A stretch of 64,000 bases of DNA from Burkholderia seminalis DSM 23518 (GCF_902832885.1 NZ_CADFDK010000002.1:558001-622000); one strand, 5' to 3'; positions 25,132 through 35,124 are shown, counted from the stretch's first letter. The notes: a model not told the origin generated them from the letters alone. Numbers and translations: made by a program.

Positions 25132-26030
25132 GCGGGGTCCTTGGTCGGCGTGGTCGGGAGCGCGGCCGGAGCGTGGGCGCGTTCGAGGTTGCGTGCGCGG
25201 GCGCGGCGCACATGGCGCAGCATCAGCCACTGGTAACCGGCACCGAGCAGGCGCGCGATCCGGTCGAGCCGGCGCGCGTCGGCGCCGACGAGCACGCGGC
25301 GCGCATTGCGTTCGACGCCCGCGAGGATCTGCCGCGCGGCATCGTCGGCCGTCGTTGCGTTGATCAGCCGGTTCGCCTGGCGGCGATGGGTTGCTTCGTC
25401 CTGGCCCGTCAGTGCGTGGATGCTGGTATCGACGCGGCCCGCGTCGACGATGCCGGTCGCGACGCCGCCCGGATGCACGCAGGTCGCGCTCACCGGCGCG
25501 CCGTCGAGTTCGAGCTCCATCCGCAGCGCCTCGGTGAAGCCGCGCACCGCGAACTTGGTGGCGTTGTACGCGCTTTGCGTCGGCATCGCGACGAGCCCGA
25601 ACAGGCTCGACGTGTTGACGACGTGCCCGTCGCCCGACGCGCGCAGGTGCGGCAGGAACGCCTGCGTGCCGTGCACGACGCCCCAGAAGTTGATGCCGAC
25701 GATCCATTCGAGATCGGCGAGTCGCGCCGTCTCGGCGCTGGCGGCCAGCGATACGCCCGCGTTGTTGAAGACCAGGTTGACCTTGCCGTGCTCGGCGCGC
25801 ACGCAATCGGCCCATGCGAACACCGCGTCGCGGTCGGCGACGTCGAGCCGCCGCGTGCTCACGCGCACGCCGTGCCGCGCGCAGGCGGCCGCCGTGCCGG
25901 CGAGCCCGGTTTCGTTGACGTCGGCGAGCGCGACCTCGCAGCCGCGCCGCGCGAGCTCGACCGCGAGGCTGCGGCCCATGCCCGAACCGGCGCCCGTGAT
26001 CGCGGCAACCTTCCCGGAAAACCCCTTCAT
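25128..26030 (-). CDS. Short-chain dehydrogenase/reductase
   Basis: A 300-residue classical SDR: AAITGAGSGMGRSLAVEL (TGxxxGxG), VFNNAGV (NNAG), VVNTSSLFGLVAMPTQSAYN then ATKFAV (catalytic Ser, YxxxK) and CVHPGGVATGI. It probably oxidises an alcohol to the ketone that the next enzyme (the Baeyer-Villiger monooxygenase) uses. A C-terminal 40-residue basic tail is unusual. It is the first gene of the three-gene operon, divergent from the TetR gene at 26119, whose operator candidate lies in the 88-bp spacer. Confidence 0.9.
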   Translation of the reverse strand: MKGFSGKVAAITGAGSGMGRSLAVELARRGCEVALADVNETGLAGTAAACARHGVRVSTRRLDVADRDAVFAWADCVRAEHGKVNLVFNNAGVSLAASAETARLADLEWIVGINFWGVVHGTQAFLPHLRASGDGHVVNTSSLFGLVAMPTQSAYNATKFAVRGFTEALRMELELDGAPVSATCVHPGGVATGIVDAGRVDTSIHALTGQDEATHRRQANRLINATTADDAARQILAGVERNARRVLVGADARRLDRIARLLGAGYQWLMLRHVRRARARNLERAHAPAALPTTPTKDPA

Positions 26031-26078
26031 CCGTCGTTCCTCCCGTTCCGCTTGCGCTGCGTCGGCGGCGCGTCTATT

Positions 26079-26098
26079 GTGGTGTTGGTCGTCACCAC
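26079..26098. promoter_or_regulatory. Dyad GTGGTG-N8-CACCAC between the SDR operon and the TetR gene
   Basis: A perfect 6-bp inverted repeat (26079-26084 and 26093-26098) in the 88-bp divergent spacer. Size and position suit a TetR operator controlling both directions. Confidence 0.6.
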
Positions 26099-26118
26099 TT
26101 TAGTTTTCGGGTGTCCTG

Positions 26119-26775
26119 ATGTCAAATAGCGGAATGGAGAAAGCACTCGAAACGGAAAAACGGGGCCGGTCGTATGGCGGCGTGGCGCCCGAGGTACGGG
26201 CCGCCGAGCGGCGCGGCGCGTTGATCGGCGCGGCGACGCGCGTGTTCGGCACGGTCGGGTTCCGCAAGGCGACCGTGCGGTCGATCTGCCAGGAAGCGAA
26301 GCTGAACGACCGCTATTTCTACGCGGCGTTCGACAGTACCGAGGATCTGCTGCGCTGCACCTACCTGCACCACGCGCAGCAACTGCACGATGCGGTCGCG
26401 CAGGCGGTGGCCGCGCGCGGCGGCGAGCTGCGCGAGCGCGTCGACGCGGGGCTCGCCGCGTTCTTCGCGTTCCTGCGCGACCCGTGCGCGGCGCGCGTGC
26501 TGCTGCTCGAGGTGATGGGCGTGAGCGCGGATACCGACATGACCTACCAGCGCATGCTGATCGACTTCGGCAAGCTGATCATGGCGATCGGCGCGCCGGG
26601 CGAGGCCGGGACGCCCGCGGAGCGCACCGAGCAGCGGCTGATCGGGCTCGCGCTGGTGGGGGCGATGACGAACGTGGGCGCGGCGTGGCTGCTCACCGGG
26701 TATCGCGATCCGGAGGCGCAGATGATCTCGAGCTGCCGCAAGGTGCTGCTGGGGACGTTGCGGGAGATCGGCTGA
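26119..26775 (+). CDS. TetR-family transcriptional regulator
   Basis: A 218-residue protein. The N-terminal HTH region is RRGALIGAATRVFGTVGFRK followed by ATVRSICQEAKLNDRYFYAA, a TetR pattern. The remaining helices form the ligand domain. It is divergent from the SDR, Baeyer-Villiger and hydrolase operon across a spacer with a GTGGTG/CACCAC dyad, so it likely represses that operon until a substrate-like ligand appears. ATG at 26119 follows a short leader; a later in-frame ATG (residue 6) is also possible. Confidence 0.88.
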   Translation: MSNSGMEKALETEKRGRSYGGVAPEVRAAERRGALIGAATRVFGTVGFRKATVRSICQEAKLNDRYFYAAFDSTEDLLRCTYLHHAQQLHDAVAQAVAARGGELRERVDAGLAAFFAFLRDPCAARVLLLEVMGVSADTDMTYQRMLIDFGKLIMAIGAPGEAGTPAERTEQRLIGLALVGAMTNVGAAWLLTGYRDPEAQMISSCRKVLLGTLREIG

Positions 26776-26991
26776 CCGGATGGCGCCGCGCCGGCCGTGT
26801 TCGGTCCTCGCCAATGGCAGGCTGAACATGAAAACAAGGTGGTAACCGCACGGCACGCGGAGTGAAGTGTCGTCTGTTTGCGTGATTGGGCCGTCTTTTC
26901 AATAAATGAACATTGGCCGTGCGGACACGAATCGACGGCGTGGTTCCCCATGAAATCGCGGCGCGCGCCGGCCTGCGCGCGGCCGGCCGGC

Positions 26992-27894
26992 TCACGCCGG
27001 CTGGTTGAATGCCGAGGTCTGGCGCTCGCGTTCGCCCGCGATCCAGTCGCCGAACAGCTGGATCTTGTACTGCTGTTCGGCCCCGCCCGGATACACGAAG
27101 TAGTAGCCCATCCCGGTCGGCAGCGACACGTCGAACGGAGTCACGAGCCGGTGCGCCGCGACGCTTTCGTCGACGAGCGTCCGGTCGCCCATCGCGACGC
27201 CGTAACCGTCGAGCGCCGCATGTGTCGCGAGGTCGAGCGTCTCGAAGCTCAGTCCGCGCGTCGAGTCGACGTGCGGTGCGCCCGCATGGTCGAGCCAGTG
27301 TTTCCAGTCCCGGTGATCGCGCGTCGGATGCAGCAGCGTATGGTGGGTCAGGTCGTCGACGCTCGCGAGCGGTTGCCGCTCCAGCAGGTCCGGCGCGCAT
27401 ACGGGCGTGAGCCGCTCTTCGAACAGCGGAATCGCATGCATGTCGGGGCCGGCGCCGGGAGCGTAGATCACCGCGGCATCGAACGGTTCCATGCGGAAAT
27501 CGACGTGATGACCCCAGGTCGTCGTGATCTGCACCTGGAGCTCGGGGTGCTCGGACTGAAACCGCATGATCCGCGGCAGCATCCACTGCATCACGCAGGT
27601 CGGCACCTTCAGCGCGAGCTCGGTGCGTCGGCGCGACAGGCGCATCGACACCTCTTCGATGCGCGCAAAGCTTTCACGCACCGTCGGCAACAGCAATTCG
27701 CCTTCCGCCGTCAGCGTCAGGCCCTTCGGCGTGCGCTTGAACAGCGGGAACTGGTAGAACGCCTCCAGCGCGAGGATTTGCCGGCTCACCGCCCCCTGCG
27801 TCAGGCACAGCTGCTCGGCGGCGCGCGTGAAGCTGCCGTGTCGGGCGACGATGTCGAATATCTGCAGCGCGTTGAAGGAGGGAAGTCGTCTCAT
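26992..27894 (-). CDS. LysR-family transcriptional regulator (GcvA-like)
   Basis: A 300-residue protein with N-terminal wHTH (LPSFNALQIFDIVARHGSFT then RAAEQLCLTQGAVSRQ) and effector domain. It is the last gene of the long same-strand block that begins at 38351, 79 bp after the ABC ATPase gene, so it is likely the regulator of the transport/catabolic genes. The final residues (QTSAFNQPA) are ordinary. The inducer would be expected to be an amino acid or guanidino compound. Confidence 0.88.
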   Translation of the reverse strand: MRRLPSFNALQIFDIVARHGSFTRAAEQLCLTQGAVSRQILALEAFYQFPLFKRTPKGLTLTAEGELLLPTVRESFARIEEVSMRLSRRRTELALKVPTCVMQWMLPRIMRFQSEHPELQVQITTTWGHHVDFRMEPFDAAVIYAPGAGPDMHAIPLFEERLTPVCAPDLLERQPLASVDDLTHHTLLHPTRDHRDWKHWLDHAGAPHVDSTRGLSFETLDLATHAALDGYGVAMGDRTLVDESVAAHRLVTPFDVSLPTGMGYYFVYPGGAEQQYKIQLFGDWIAGERERQTSAFNQPA

Positions 27895-27973
27895 CGGAAA
27901 GGCGGATGTGGAGCGGGCGACCGGAAGGGCAGGGGGGCGGCGCGTCGTCCGGCACGACGCACCGCGGCATCGT

Positions 27974-28699
27974 TCAGTGCAGGATCTTCGCGAGGAAGTC
28001 CTTCGCGCGTTCCGATTTCGGATTCGAGAAGAAATCGTCCTTGCGGTCGTCCTCGACGATCGCGCCCTTGTCCATGAAGATCACGCGATGCGCGACCTTC
28101 TTCGCGAAGCCCATCTCGTGCGTGACGACCATCATCGTCATCCCTTCCTGCGCGAGTTCGACCATCACGTCGAGCACTTCGTTGATCATCTCGGGATCGA
28201 GCGCGGACGTCGGTTCGTCGAACAGCATCGCGATCGGGTCCATCGACAGCGCGCGCGCGATCGCGACACGCTGCTGCTGGCCGCCCGACAGCTGCCCCGG
28301 GAACTTGTGTGCATGCGCCTTCAGGCCGACGCGCTCGAGCAGCTTCATGCCCTTCTCGGTCGCTTCGTCCTTGCCGCGGCCGAGCACCTTGACCTGCGCG
28401 AGCGTCAGGTTCTCGGTGATCGACAGATGCGGGAACAGCTCGAAATGCTGGAACACCATCCCGACCTTCGAGCGCAGCTTCGACAGGTTCGTCTTCCTGT
28501 CGCCGACCGACTGGCCGTTCACGAGGATCTCGCCCTGCTGAAACGGCTCGAGGCCGTTGACGGTCTTGATCAGCGTCGACTTGCCCGAGCCCGACGGGCC
28601 GCACACGACGACCACTTCGCCTTTCTTGACCTCGGTCGTGCAGTCGGTGAGAACCTGAAACTGGCCGTACCACTTCGAAACGTTGCTGATGGAAATCAT
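27974..28699 (-). CDS. Polar amino-acid ABC transporter ATP-binding protein
   Basis: A 241-residue ATPase starting [20 protein letters not shown]; a start five codons earlier is possible. Walker [10 protein letters not shown], signature [15 protein letters not shown] and Walker [16 protein letters not shown] are intact. The NVSKWYG opening and overall length are those of GltL/GlnQ/ArtP-type ATPases for polar amino acids. It couples to the two permeases upstream (28741 and 29394) and the binding protein at 30202. Confidence 0.92.
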   Translation of the reverse strand: MISISNVSKWYGQFQVLTDCTTEVKKGEVVVVCGPSGSGKSTLIKTVNGLEPFQQGEILVNGQSVGDRKTNLSKLRSKVGMVFQHFELFPHLSITENLTLAQVKVLGRGKDEATEKGMKLLERVGLKAHAHKFPGQLSGGQQQRVAIARALSMDPIAMLFDEPTSALDPEMINEVLDVMVELAQEGMTMMVVTHEMGFAKKVAHRVIFMDKGAIVEDDRKDDFFSNPKSERAKDFLAKILH

Positions 28700-28740
28700 G
28701 GGGAATACCTGCATCGTAATCAGGCGCGAGCGGCGCCGGT

Positions 28741-29397
28741 TCAGCGTACCTTCGCGGCGCGGTAGCCGCGCTCGAGCGCGCGGGCGTACCACGTGAGCGG
28801 GAAGCACATCGCGAAGTAGAGCAGCGCGACCATCGCGTAGATCGGGAACGGCTTGAACACCGCGTTGGTGATGATGTTGCCGGTCTTCGTGAGTTCGGTC
28901 AGCCCGATGATCGACGTCAGCGCGGTGCTCTTCACCGCCTGCACGAGAAAACCGACGGTCGGCGGCAGGGCGATTTTCCATGCCTGCGGCCACACCGCGT
29001 AACGCAGTTGTTGCGTCCACGTCATGCCGAGGCTGGCCGCCGCATTCCACTGACCGCGCGGCACGGCGTCCACGCAGCCGCGCCAGATGTCGGCCAGACA
29101 GGCGCTCGCGTTCAACGTCAGTACGACCGACGCGGCGACCCATGGTGTCACGTCGATGCCGACCAGCGGCAGTCCGAAGAAACCGAGGAACAGCTGCATC
29201 AGCAATGGCGTGCCCTGAAACAGCGCGATGTACAGGATCACGAAGCGGCGCAGCGCCGGCACGGGCGAGATGCGCATCGCGAGCAACACGAACCCGGCGA
29301 CGCTGCCGCCGACGAACGTGATCAGCGACAGCAGCACGGTCCAACGTGCGGCAAGCAGCAGGTTCCACGCAATATCCTGGAAGGTGAATTCGATCAT
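28741..29397 (-). CDS. Polar amino-acid ABC transporter permease (second subunit)
   Basis: A 218-residue inner-membrane permease starting [20 protein letters not shown]. It has about five helices and the HisM/GlnP-type EAA-like loop [20 protein letters not shown]. Starts 4 bp inside the end of the previous permease (ATGA-type overlap at 29394-29397), so the two are coupled and form a heterodimer. Confidence 0.92.
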   Translation of the reverse strand: MIEFTFQDIAWNLLLAARWTVLLSLITFVGGSVAGFVLLAMRISPVPALRRFVILYIALFQGTPLLMQLFLGFFGLPLVGIDVTPWVAASVVLTLNASACLADIWRGCVDAVPRGQWNAAASLGMTWTQQLRYAVWPQAWKIALPPTVGFLVQAVKSTALTSIIGLTELTKTGNIITNAVFKPFPIYAMVALLYFAMCFPLTWYARALERGYRAAKVR

Positions 29398-30161
29398 CGT
29401 GCCCGCTCCGTCGGGAGGCCGGTTTCAGGGGAGCGCAGGCGCCACCTGAAGCGGGCGCCGCACGATCGGCGCGGTGCGGCGGCCGCATCGTGCGGTGCAC
29501 GGCCCGCAAACAGCCGGCGGGCGACGCGATTGAGCAGCGTGCGCAGCGCGATCGACAGCAGCAGATAGATCGCGGTCACGACGATGTAGATCTCGAACGC
29601 ACGGAAATTGCGCGACTGGATGAAGTTCGCCGCGTAGGTCAGGTCAGGCACGGAGATCTGCGACACGACGGCCGAGCCGAGCATCACGATCAGCACTTGC
29701 CCGAGCAGCGCGGGGTACACGTTCGCGAGTGCCTGCGGCAATACGATCTGGCCGAACACCTGCCGGCCATGCAGCCCGAGCGCGCGTGCTGCTTGCGTCT
29801 GCCCGTGCGGCACCGATTCGATGCCGGCGCGCAGGATCTCGACCGCATACGCGCCCAGGTTGACCGTCATCGCCAGCACGGCCGCCTGCGCTTCGTCGAT
29901 GTGCACGCCGATCCCGGGCAGCCCGAAGAAGATGAAGAACAGCTGGACCAGGAACGGCGTATTGCGGATCAGTTCGACGTAGGCCGCGACGAGCGCCCGC
30001 GCCCAGCGCGGGCCGGCGAGCGCGGCCCACGCGCCGGCGGTGCCGATCAGGCCGCCGAGCACGGTGGAGGCCGCGGTGAGGCCGAGCGTCACGCCGATCC
30101 CGCGCGCGAGCATCCCGGCGTAGAGGTCGAAATCGCTGAAGTCGAACACGTAGGTCATCAC
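29394..30161 (-). CDS. Polar amino-acid ABC transporter permease (first subunit)
   Basis: A 255-residue permease with [20 protein letters not shown] and [20 protein letters not shown] (the HisQ/GlnP-type ERAL..G loop). Two adjacent ATG codons (30161 and 30158) both follow AAAGGT; either can be the start. About 40 C-terminal residues (from [16 protein letters not shown]) are a basic, probably disordered extension beyond the usual family length. It overlaps the second permease. Confidence 0.9.
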   Translation of the reverse strand: MMTYVFDFSDFDLYAGMLARGIGVTLGLTAASTVLGGLIGTAGAWAALAGPRWARALVAAYVELIRNTPFLVQLFFIFFGLPGIGVHIDEAQAAVLAMTVNLGAYAVEILRAGIESVPHGQTQAARALGLHGRQVFGQIVLPQALANVYPALLGQVLIVMLGSAVVSQISVPDLTYAANFIQSRNFRAFEIYIVVTAIYLLLSIALRTLLNRVARRLFAGRAPHDAAAAPRRSCGARFRWRLRSPETGLPTERAR

Positions 30162-30201
30162 GATACCTTTCGTCGCGCATGCGGGGCGGGCGCGGCGCGC
30201 A

Positions 30202-31020
30202 TCACAGGTCGGCCGGCAGTGCCGCGTGCAGCCACTTCTGCGACAGCGTGTTCAGCGTCCCGTTCTTCTTCGCGCCGGCGATCGCGTCATTGACCTTCTG
30301 CATCAGACGCGGCTCGTTCTTGTTCAGGCCGACGTGATCGGGCGAGCTGAACAGCGAGAACTTCTGCTCCGGATCGATCGACGGGTGGCGCGCGATGATC
30401 GTCGCGCCGACGTCGTTGCCGACCACGAGCAGCTGCGCCTGTCCCGACAGGAACGCCGCGATCGCGCCGTTCGGATCGTCGAAGCGCTTGATGGTCGCGT
30501 TCGGCGGGGCGACCTTGCTCACGCTCAGGTCCTCGAGCGTGCCGCGCGCGACCGCGACGGACTTGCCGGCGAGATCCGCGGTGCCCTTCACCGCGAGCGA
30601 TTTCGGGCCGAATACCGCGAGATAGTACGGGGCATACGCATTCGAGAAATCGATCACCTTCGCGCGCTCCGGCGTCTGGCCGACCGACAGCAGCATGTCG
30701 GTCTTGCGGTCGGCGAGGTACGCCATCCGGTTGTCGCCGGTGACCTGCACGAGCTCGACTTTCGCATTGAGCGCCTTGCCGATCAGCGTCGCCATGTCGA
30801 TGTCGTAACCCTGCGGCTTCATGTCGGGGCCGATCGAACCGAACGGCGGGTAATCCTCGAACACGCCGATGCGCACGACGCCCGATTTCGCGATCGTGTC
30901 GAGCGCGTCGGCATGGGCGAGCGGCGCGATGGCCGCGAGACCCGCCGTGCAGGCGCAGAAGAGGGCGGTGCGGGCGAACAGGCGTCGCACGAGACGATGG
31001 GCTTGGGTCGATGCGTTCAT
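30202..31020 (-). CDS. Polar amino-acid ABC transporter substrate-binding protein
   Basis: A 272-residue periplasmic protein. The signal segment is RRLFARTALFCACTAGLAAI, ending about LAHADA. The mature part starts LDTIAKSGVVRIGVFEDYPP, the usual SBP_bac_3 opening, with GYDIDMATLIGKALNAKVEL and DRKTDMLLSVGQTPERAKVI. Family members bind amino acids such as arginine, lysine, histidine, glutamate or glutamine. It is the most upstream gene of this transporter, following the PotA-like gene by 41 bp. Confidence 0.92.
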   Translation of the reverse strand: MNASTQAHRLVRRLFARTALFCACTAGLAAIAPLAHADALDTIAKSGVVRIGVFEDYPPFGSIGPDMKPQGYDIDMATLIGKALNAKVELVQVTGDNRMAYLADRKTDMLLSVGQTPERAKVIDFSNAYAPYYLAVFGPKSLAVKGTADLAGKSVAVARGTLEDLSVSKVAPPNATIKRFDDPNGAIAAFLSGQAQLLVVGNDVGATIIARHPSIDPEQKFSLFSSPDHVGLNKNEPRLMQKVNDAIAGAKKNGTLNTLSQKWLHAALPADL

Positions 31021-31061
31021 GGTGAAGTCCTTGTTGCTGCGCTGGAGGGAGGGAAAGGGCA

Positions 31062-32135
31062 TCAGGCGCCGCGTGCGGCGATCAGTTTGCAGGCATGCGC
31101 GGGCAGTTCGGCGGCGACCGGCATGCCGACGTGCAGGTCGGGCGTCTCGCGTGGCGTCGTCGCGGCCGTCAGCGTGAAGCCGCGGCAATCGATCGTCGCC
31201 TCGATCGATGCACCGACGTCGCGCACGAACGTGACCGTGCCGGCGAGCGTGTTCGGTGCGGACGGCGATACCGCGATCGGGCGCACGCACACGTCCTCGG
31301 GGCGAATCAGCAGGCGCACGGTGTCGTCCGCGCGCGGCGTGTCGGGCGCGCGCCGGATCGCGAGCCGCTGCCCGCCGGGCAGCACGATCGCGTCGTCGCC
31401 ATCGCACGCGACCGGCAGGATGTTGCCGAGGCCGATGAAATCCGCGACGAATTCGTTGACCGGATCGCGATAGATGTCGAGCGGCCGGCCGACCTGCTGG
31501 ATGCGGCCTTTCTCCATCACGACGATCTCGTCGGCCATCGTCATCGCTTCGCGCTGGTCGTGCGTGACCATGATCGTCGTGATGCCGAGCCGTTGCTGGA
31601 GCAGCCGGATCTCGACCTGCATCGCCTCGCGCAGCTTTGCGTCGAGTGCCGACAACGGCTCGTCGAGCAGCAGCAGGCGCGGCGAAGAGGCAATCGCGCG
31701 CGCGATCGCGACCCGCTGGCGCTGCCCGCCCGACAGTTGCGTGACGAGCCGGTCGGCCAAGTGCGGAAGCTGGATCAGCTCCAGCAGCTCCGCGACGCGC
31801 CGCGCCTGCGCGGCCTTGGCGGTCTTGCGCAGCCGCAGCGGATACGCGATGTTCTGCGCGACCGTCATGTGCGGGAACAGCGCGAGCGACTGGAACACCA
31901 TGCCGAAATCGCGCCGGTTGGCGCTCACGTGCGTGAGGTCGCGGCCGGCGAACGTGATCGTGCCCGACGTCGGTGTCTCGAGGCCGGCGATGATCCGCAT
32001 CAGCGTGGTCTTGCCGCAGCCCGACGGGCCGAGAAAGCAGACGAGCTTGCCGTCCGGTACGGACAGATCGACGTGATCGACGGCATACGCGTGATGGAAG
32101 CGCTTCGTCACGTTCTGGAGGGTGAGCTGGGTCAT
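31062..32135 (-). CDS. Spermidine/putrescine-type ABC transporter ATP-binding protein (PotA-like)
   Basis: A 357-residue ATPase: Walker A GPSGCGKTT, signature [15 protein letters not shown], Walker B LLLLDEPLSALDAK, and a C-terminal TOBE domain (from about residue 240; LAGTVTFVRDVGASIEATID). This is the layout of PotA/FbpC-type importer ATPases. It follows the two permeases (32176 and 33015) and the binding protein (33940), forming one importer. Confidence 0.9.
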   Translation of the reverse strand: MTQLTLQNVTKRFHHAYAVDHVDLSVPDGKLVCFLGPSGCGKTTLMRIIAGLETPTSGTITFAGRDLTHVSANRRDFGMVFQSLALFPHMTVAQNIAYPLRLRKTAKAAQARRVAELLELIQLPHLADRLVTQLSGGQRQRVAIARAIASSPRLLLLDEPLSALDAKLREAMQVEIRLLQQRLGITTIMVTHDQREAMTMADEIVVMEKGRIQQVGRPLDIYRDPVNEFVADFIGLGNILPVACDGDDAIVLPGGQRLAIRRAPDTPRADDTVRLLIRPEDVCVRPIAVSPSAPNTLAGTVTFVRDVGASIEATIDCRGFTLTAATTPRETPDLHVGMPVAAELPAHACKLIAARGA

Positions 32136-32175
32136 GGGGATTCCTTGGATGAGCGAAGGCGGAGCCGTACGCGCG

Positions 32176-33018
32176 TCAGAGCGCGACGCCCTTGTCGCCG
32201 ACGAGTTTTTCGAGCATCCAGATCAGCGCGAAATCGATCGCGACTGTGAACACCGCGAAACAGAACACGGTCGGGTCGAGCGACGACACGGTGCGGCTGT
32301 AGAGCCAGACCGGCAGCGTCATCGTGTCGACGCTGTACAGGAAGAACGTCACGGTGAATTCGTTGAACGACACGATGAACGCGAACAGCATGCCGGCGAG
32401 GACGCCCGGGCGCATCAGCGGCAGCACGACATCGACGAACGCGCGGCGCGGGCTCGCGCCCATCAGGCACGCGGCTTCCTCGAATTCCTGGCCGATCGAC
32501 GCGACCGACGCGACGCAGTTCTTCACGGTGAAAGGCAGTGTCAGGATCACGTGCGCGACGACGAGCCGCACGAACCCGAGTTCGACCGGCAGCGCGTTGA
32601 ACACGAGCAGCAGCGCGAGGCCGAGCATGACGAGCGGATAGACGACCGGCAGTGCGACGAGCTGTTCGACCAGCGTCTTGCCGCGGAAGCGGTAGCGCGA
32701 CAGCGCATAGGCGGCCGGCACCGACACCGCGGTCGCGACCAGCATCGTCGCGATCGCGACGACGAGGCTCGTCGTCAGCGCGGCGCCCATCGATTGGGCG
32801 CTGCCCGCGTCGCCGGCCACGAAGGTCTGCAAGGCGGCGCGGTACCAGTGCAGGCTGAAATCGCGCGGCGGGAATTCGAGCGTGCCGGACGAGCCGAACG
32901 ACATCGTGATCATCGTCAGGATCGGCATCGCGGCGGCGAACAGCACGAGCGTCGCGAGCGCGCCGGTCGAGCGGCTCAGGCGGCCGGGCAGCGGCGCGCG
33001 CGGCGAAAGGGCATTCAT
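32176..33018 (-). CDS. PotC-like ABC transporter permease
   Basis: A 280-residue permease with six hydrophobic helices and a conserved EAA-type loop FEEAACLMGASPRRAFVDVV. Its start overlaps the end of the PotB-like gene by 4 bp (33015-33018), so translation is coupled. Confidence 0.9.
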   Translation of the reverse strand: MNALSPRAPLPGRLSRSTGALATLVLFAAAMPILTMITMSFGSSGTLEFPPRDFSLHWYRAALQTFVAGDAGSAQSMGAALTTSLVVAIATMLVATAVSVPAAYALSRYRFRGKTLVEQLVALPVVYPLVMLGLALLLVFNALPVELGFVRLVVAHVILTLPFTVKNCVASVASIGQEFEEAACLMGASPRRAFVDVVLPLMRPGVLAGMLFAFIVSFNEFTVTFFLYSVDTMTLPVWLYSRTVSSLDPTVFCFAVFTVAIDFALIWMLEKLVGDKGVAL

Positions 33019-33935
33019 CGGGTCACCTCGTCATGTTGCACGGCGCGCACGAGGCGCTGGGACACGGCCATCACGACCAGCGTCGCACCCATCAGCACGA
33101 CACCCGACGCCGAAGCGGCCGGCCAGTTCAGCAGCGGCGCGACCTGGTCGTGCACGAGCACCGCGAGCATCGGCACGCGCCGGCCGCCGAGCAGGAGCGG
33201 CACCGCGAATGCGCTTGCGTTGTACGCGAACACGAGCAGCGCCCCCGACACGAGCCCCGGCATCGCGAGCGGCAACGTCACGTGCCGCAGCGTTTGCCAG
33301 CGCGTCGCACCGAGCGTCGCGGCCGCTTCGTCGTACGAGCGGGACACGGCGCGCAGCGCGCTCGACAGCGGCAGCACGGCGAGCGGGAATGCCGTCTGGA
33401 TCAGCCCGAGCAGCACGCCGTGTTCGCGGTACAGGAGCTGCAGCGGCCGTTCGACGATGCCGGCCGCCAGCAGCGAGCGGTTGAGCAAGCCTGCCGGGCC
33501 AAGCATCACGAGCCAGCCGTAGCCCTGCAGCAGCAGGTTGACGAGCAGCGGCAGCAGTACGCCGGCGAGCATGAGTCGCCGCGCGAGCCGCGATTCGGCG
33601 CGCGCCATCGCCAGCGCGACGGGGATCGCGAGCAGCATCGCGCACACCATGCTCTCGAACGCGAGGCGCAGCGTGAGCCACAGCGAATGCATGAAGTACG
33701 GATCGGCGAGATCGGCGTAGTTCTGCAGCGTGAATGTGCGCCATTCGTCGCCCGGCGTACCGACGCTCATCCGCAGCACGGTGAGCGTCGCGGCCGCGAG
33801 CACCGCGAGGAACGCGAGGACCGGCGCGAGCAGCAGCCACGGCGGCACGCCGGGCCGCGCGGCGGCGGCCTGAGCGCCGCCGGCCAGGCCGGCGGCGACC
33901 GGCTCCGCGTGACGGGAGGAGGGCAGCGAGGCCAT
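33015..33935 (-). CDS. PotB-like ABC transporter permease
   Basis: A 306-residue permease with a proline-rich N-terminal cytoplasmic tail, six helices and the EAA-type loop YDEAAATLGATRWQTLRHVT. It starts 4 bp after the binding-protein stop (33940), so the four transporter genes are one unit. Confidence 0.9.
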   Translation of the reverse strand: MASLPSSRHAEPVAAGLAGGAQAAAARPGVPPWLLLAPVLAFLAVLAAATLTVLRMSVGTPGDEWRTFTLQNYADLADPYFMHSLWLTLRLAFESMVCAMLLAIPVALAMARAESRLARRLMLAGVLLPLLVNLLLQGYGWLVMLGPAGLLNRSLLAAGIVERPLQLLYREHGVLLGLIQTAFPLAVLPLSSALRAVSRSYDEAAATLGATRWQTLRHVTLPLAMPGLVSGALLVFAYNASAFAVPLLLGGRRVPMLAVLVHDQVAPLLNWPAASASGVVLMGATLVVMAVSQRLVRAVQHDEVTR

Positions 33936-33939
33936 GTCG

Positions 33940-35037
33940 TCAGGCCGCGAAGAGGCTGGTATAGCGTTTGATCCACGCCGGCTGGACGGCCGCGAGGGCC
34001 TTGTCGTCGTGCAGGATGGCCTTCTCCGCGATCTGCTGCGGCGACGGCACGAACGGGCGGCTTTCCGCCGGGATCACGGCCTTCGCGTTCACCGGCCCGT
34101 TCAGCACGTCCGCCGCCATCCGGCCCTGCACGCCCGCGTCGAGCGTGTGGTTGATGAACGCATGGATCAGATCGAGGTCGCCGGGGTGCGCTTTCGGAAT
34201 CACCGTGAACATCAGTTGCGTCGCGAAGCCTTCCTTCATCCCGTACGTCACGCCCATCTTGTAGTCGGGTTTGCGGATCTGGTCGGGGAAGAACGCGGGC
34301 GAATAGATGCCGCCGATGTCGAGCGAGCCGGTGCGGAACAGGTCGGCGATCTGGTTCGGGTTCTCGCCGAGCGTCATCACGCGATCCTTGAGCGCCGCGA
34401 GCTTGCGGAAGCCGGGCTCGATGTTCTGCTGCGAACCGCCGGCCAGCTTCGCGGCGACGATCGCGAGATCGACCGCCTCGGCCCATTCCGGCGGCGGCAG
34501 GAACAGGCGGCCCGCATATTTCGGATCCCACAGCGCTTCGTAGCTCGCGGGTGCGGTCTTGATGGTCGACGTGTTGTAGATCAGTCCGTCCGACCACAGC
34601 AGGTAGCCGATGCCGAACCCGTTCGCGCCCGTGCGGTACTGCGGCGCGACGTCCTTCAGGTTGGGCAGCCGGTTCAGGTCCGGCTTCGCGAGCAGGCCCG
34701 CGTCGGCGAGGCCCGCCGCGCCCACGCCGGCCAGCGTGATCACGTCGTAGGTCGGCCGCTCGCCGGCGGCCTTGACCTTGGCGACCATGCCCGACGTGCC
34801 GTCCGCACGGTCGGCGATCACGCGCGCGCCGGTCTGCTTGCTGAAGGTTTCCGCGATGTTGCGCAGCGCGGCCGCGCCGGTATCGTCAGACCACGTGAGC
34901 AGCCGAAGTGTCTTTCCCGCGAAACTGCTCGACTGTGCTTTCGCAGTACTGATGAATGGCATCGGAAGGGCGGATGCGGCGAGTGCCGTGCCGAGGGTTT
35001 TGATCACCTGCCTTCTGCCCGCCTTGAAGTGTTGCAT
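33940..35037 (-). CDS. PotD-like ABC transporter substrate-binding protein
   Basis: A 365-residue periplasmic binding protein starting MQHFKAGRRQVIKTLGTALA; the GRRQVIKTLG stretch before the hydrophobic segment is twin-arginine-like, so export may use Tat. CAGGAG is well placed upstream. The mature part SFAGKTLRLLTWSDDTGAAA with later YDVITLAGVG and WDPKYAGRLFLPPPEW is typical of SBP_bac_8/PotD-type proteins for putrescine, spermidine or related cations. A long in-frame frame up to 35124 is not needed. Confidence 0.9.
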   Translation of the reverse strand: MQHFKAGRRQVIKTLGTALAASALPMPFISTAKAQSSSFAGKTLRLLTWSDDTGAAALRNIAETFSKQTGARVIADRADGTSGMVAKVKAAGERPTYDVITLAGVGAAGLADAGLLAKPDLNRLPNLKDVAPQYRTGANGFGIGYLLWSDGLIYNTSTIKTAPASYEALWDPKYAGRLFLPPPEWAEAVDLAIVAAKLAGGSQQNIEPGFRKLAALKDRVMTLGENPNQIADLFRTGSLDIGGIYSPAFFPDQIRKPDYKMGVTYGMKEGFATQLMFTVIPKAHPGDLDLIHAFINHTLDAGVQGRMAADVLNGPVNAKAVIPAESRPFVPSPQQIAEKAILHDDKALAAVQPAWIKRYTSLFAA

Positions 35038-35124
35038 GGCCGTCTCCTGATGAACGATGCCGGGTGGTTCGATGCCGGTCGCCGAACGGCGGCGCGGGGT
35101 GTGGATGAACTGTAGGGAGGTCAA

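Noticed and set aside
23557-25815. Apparent SDR-monooxygenase fusion in one long minus-strand frame
   Set aside because: The SDR is in a different frame from the monooxygenase; the two genes overlap by only 4 bp.
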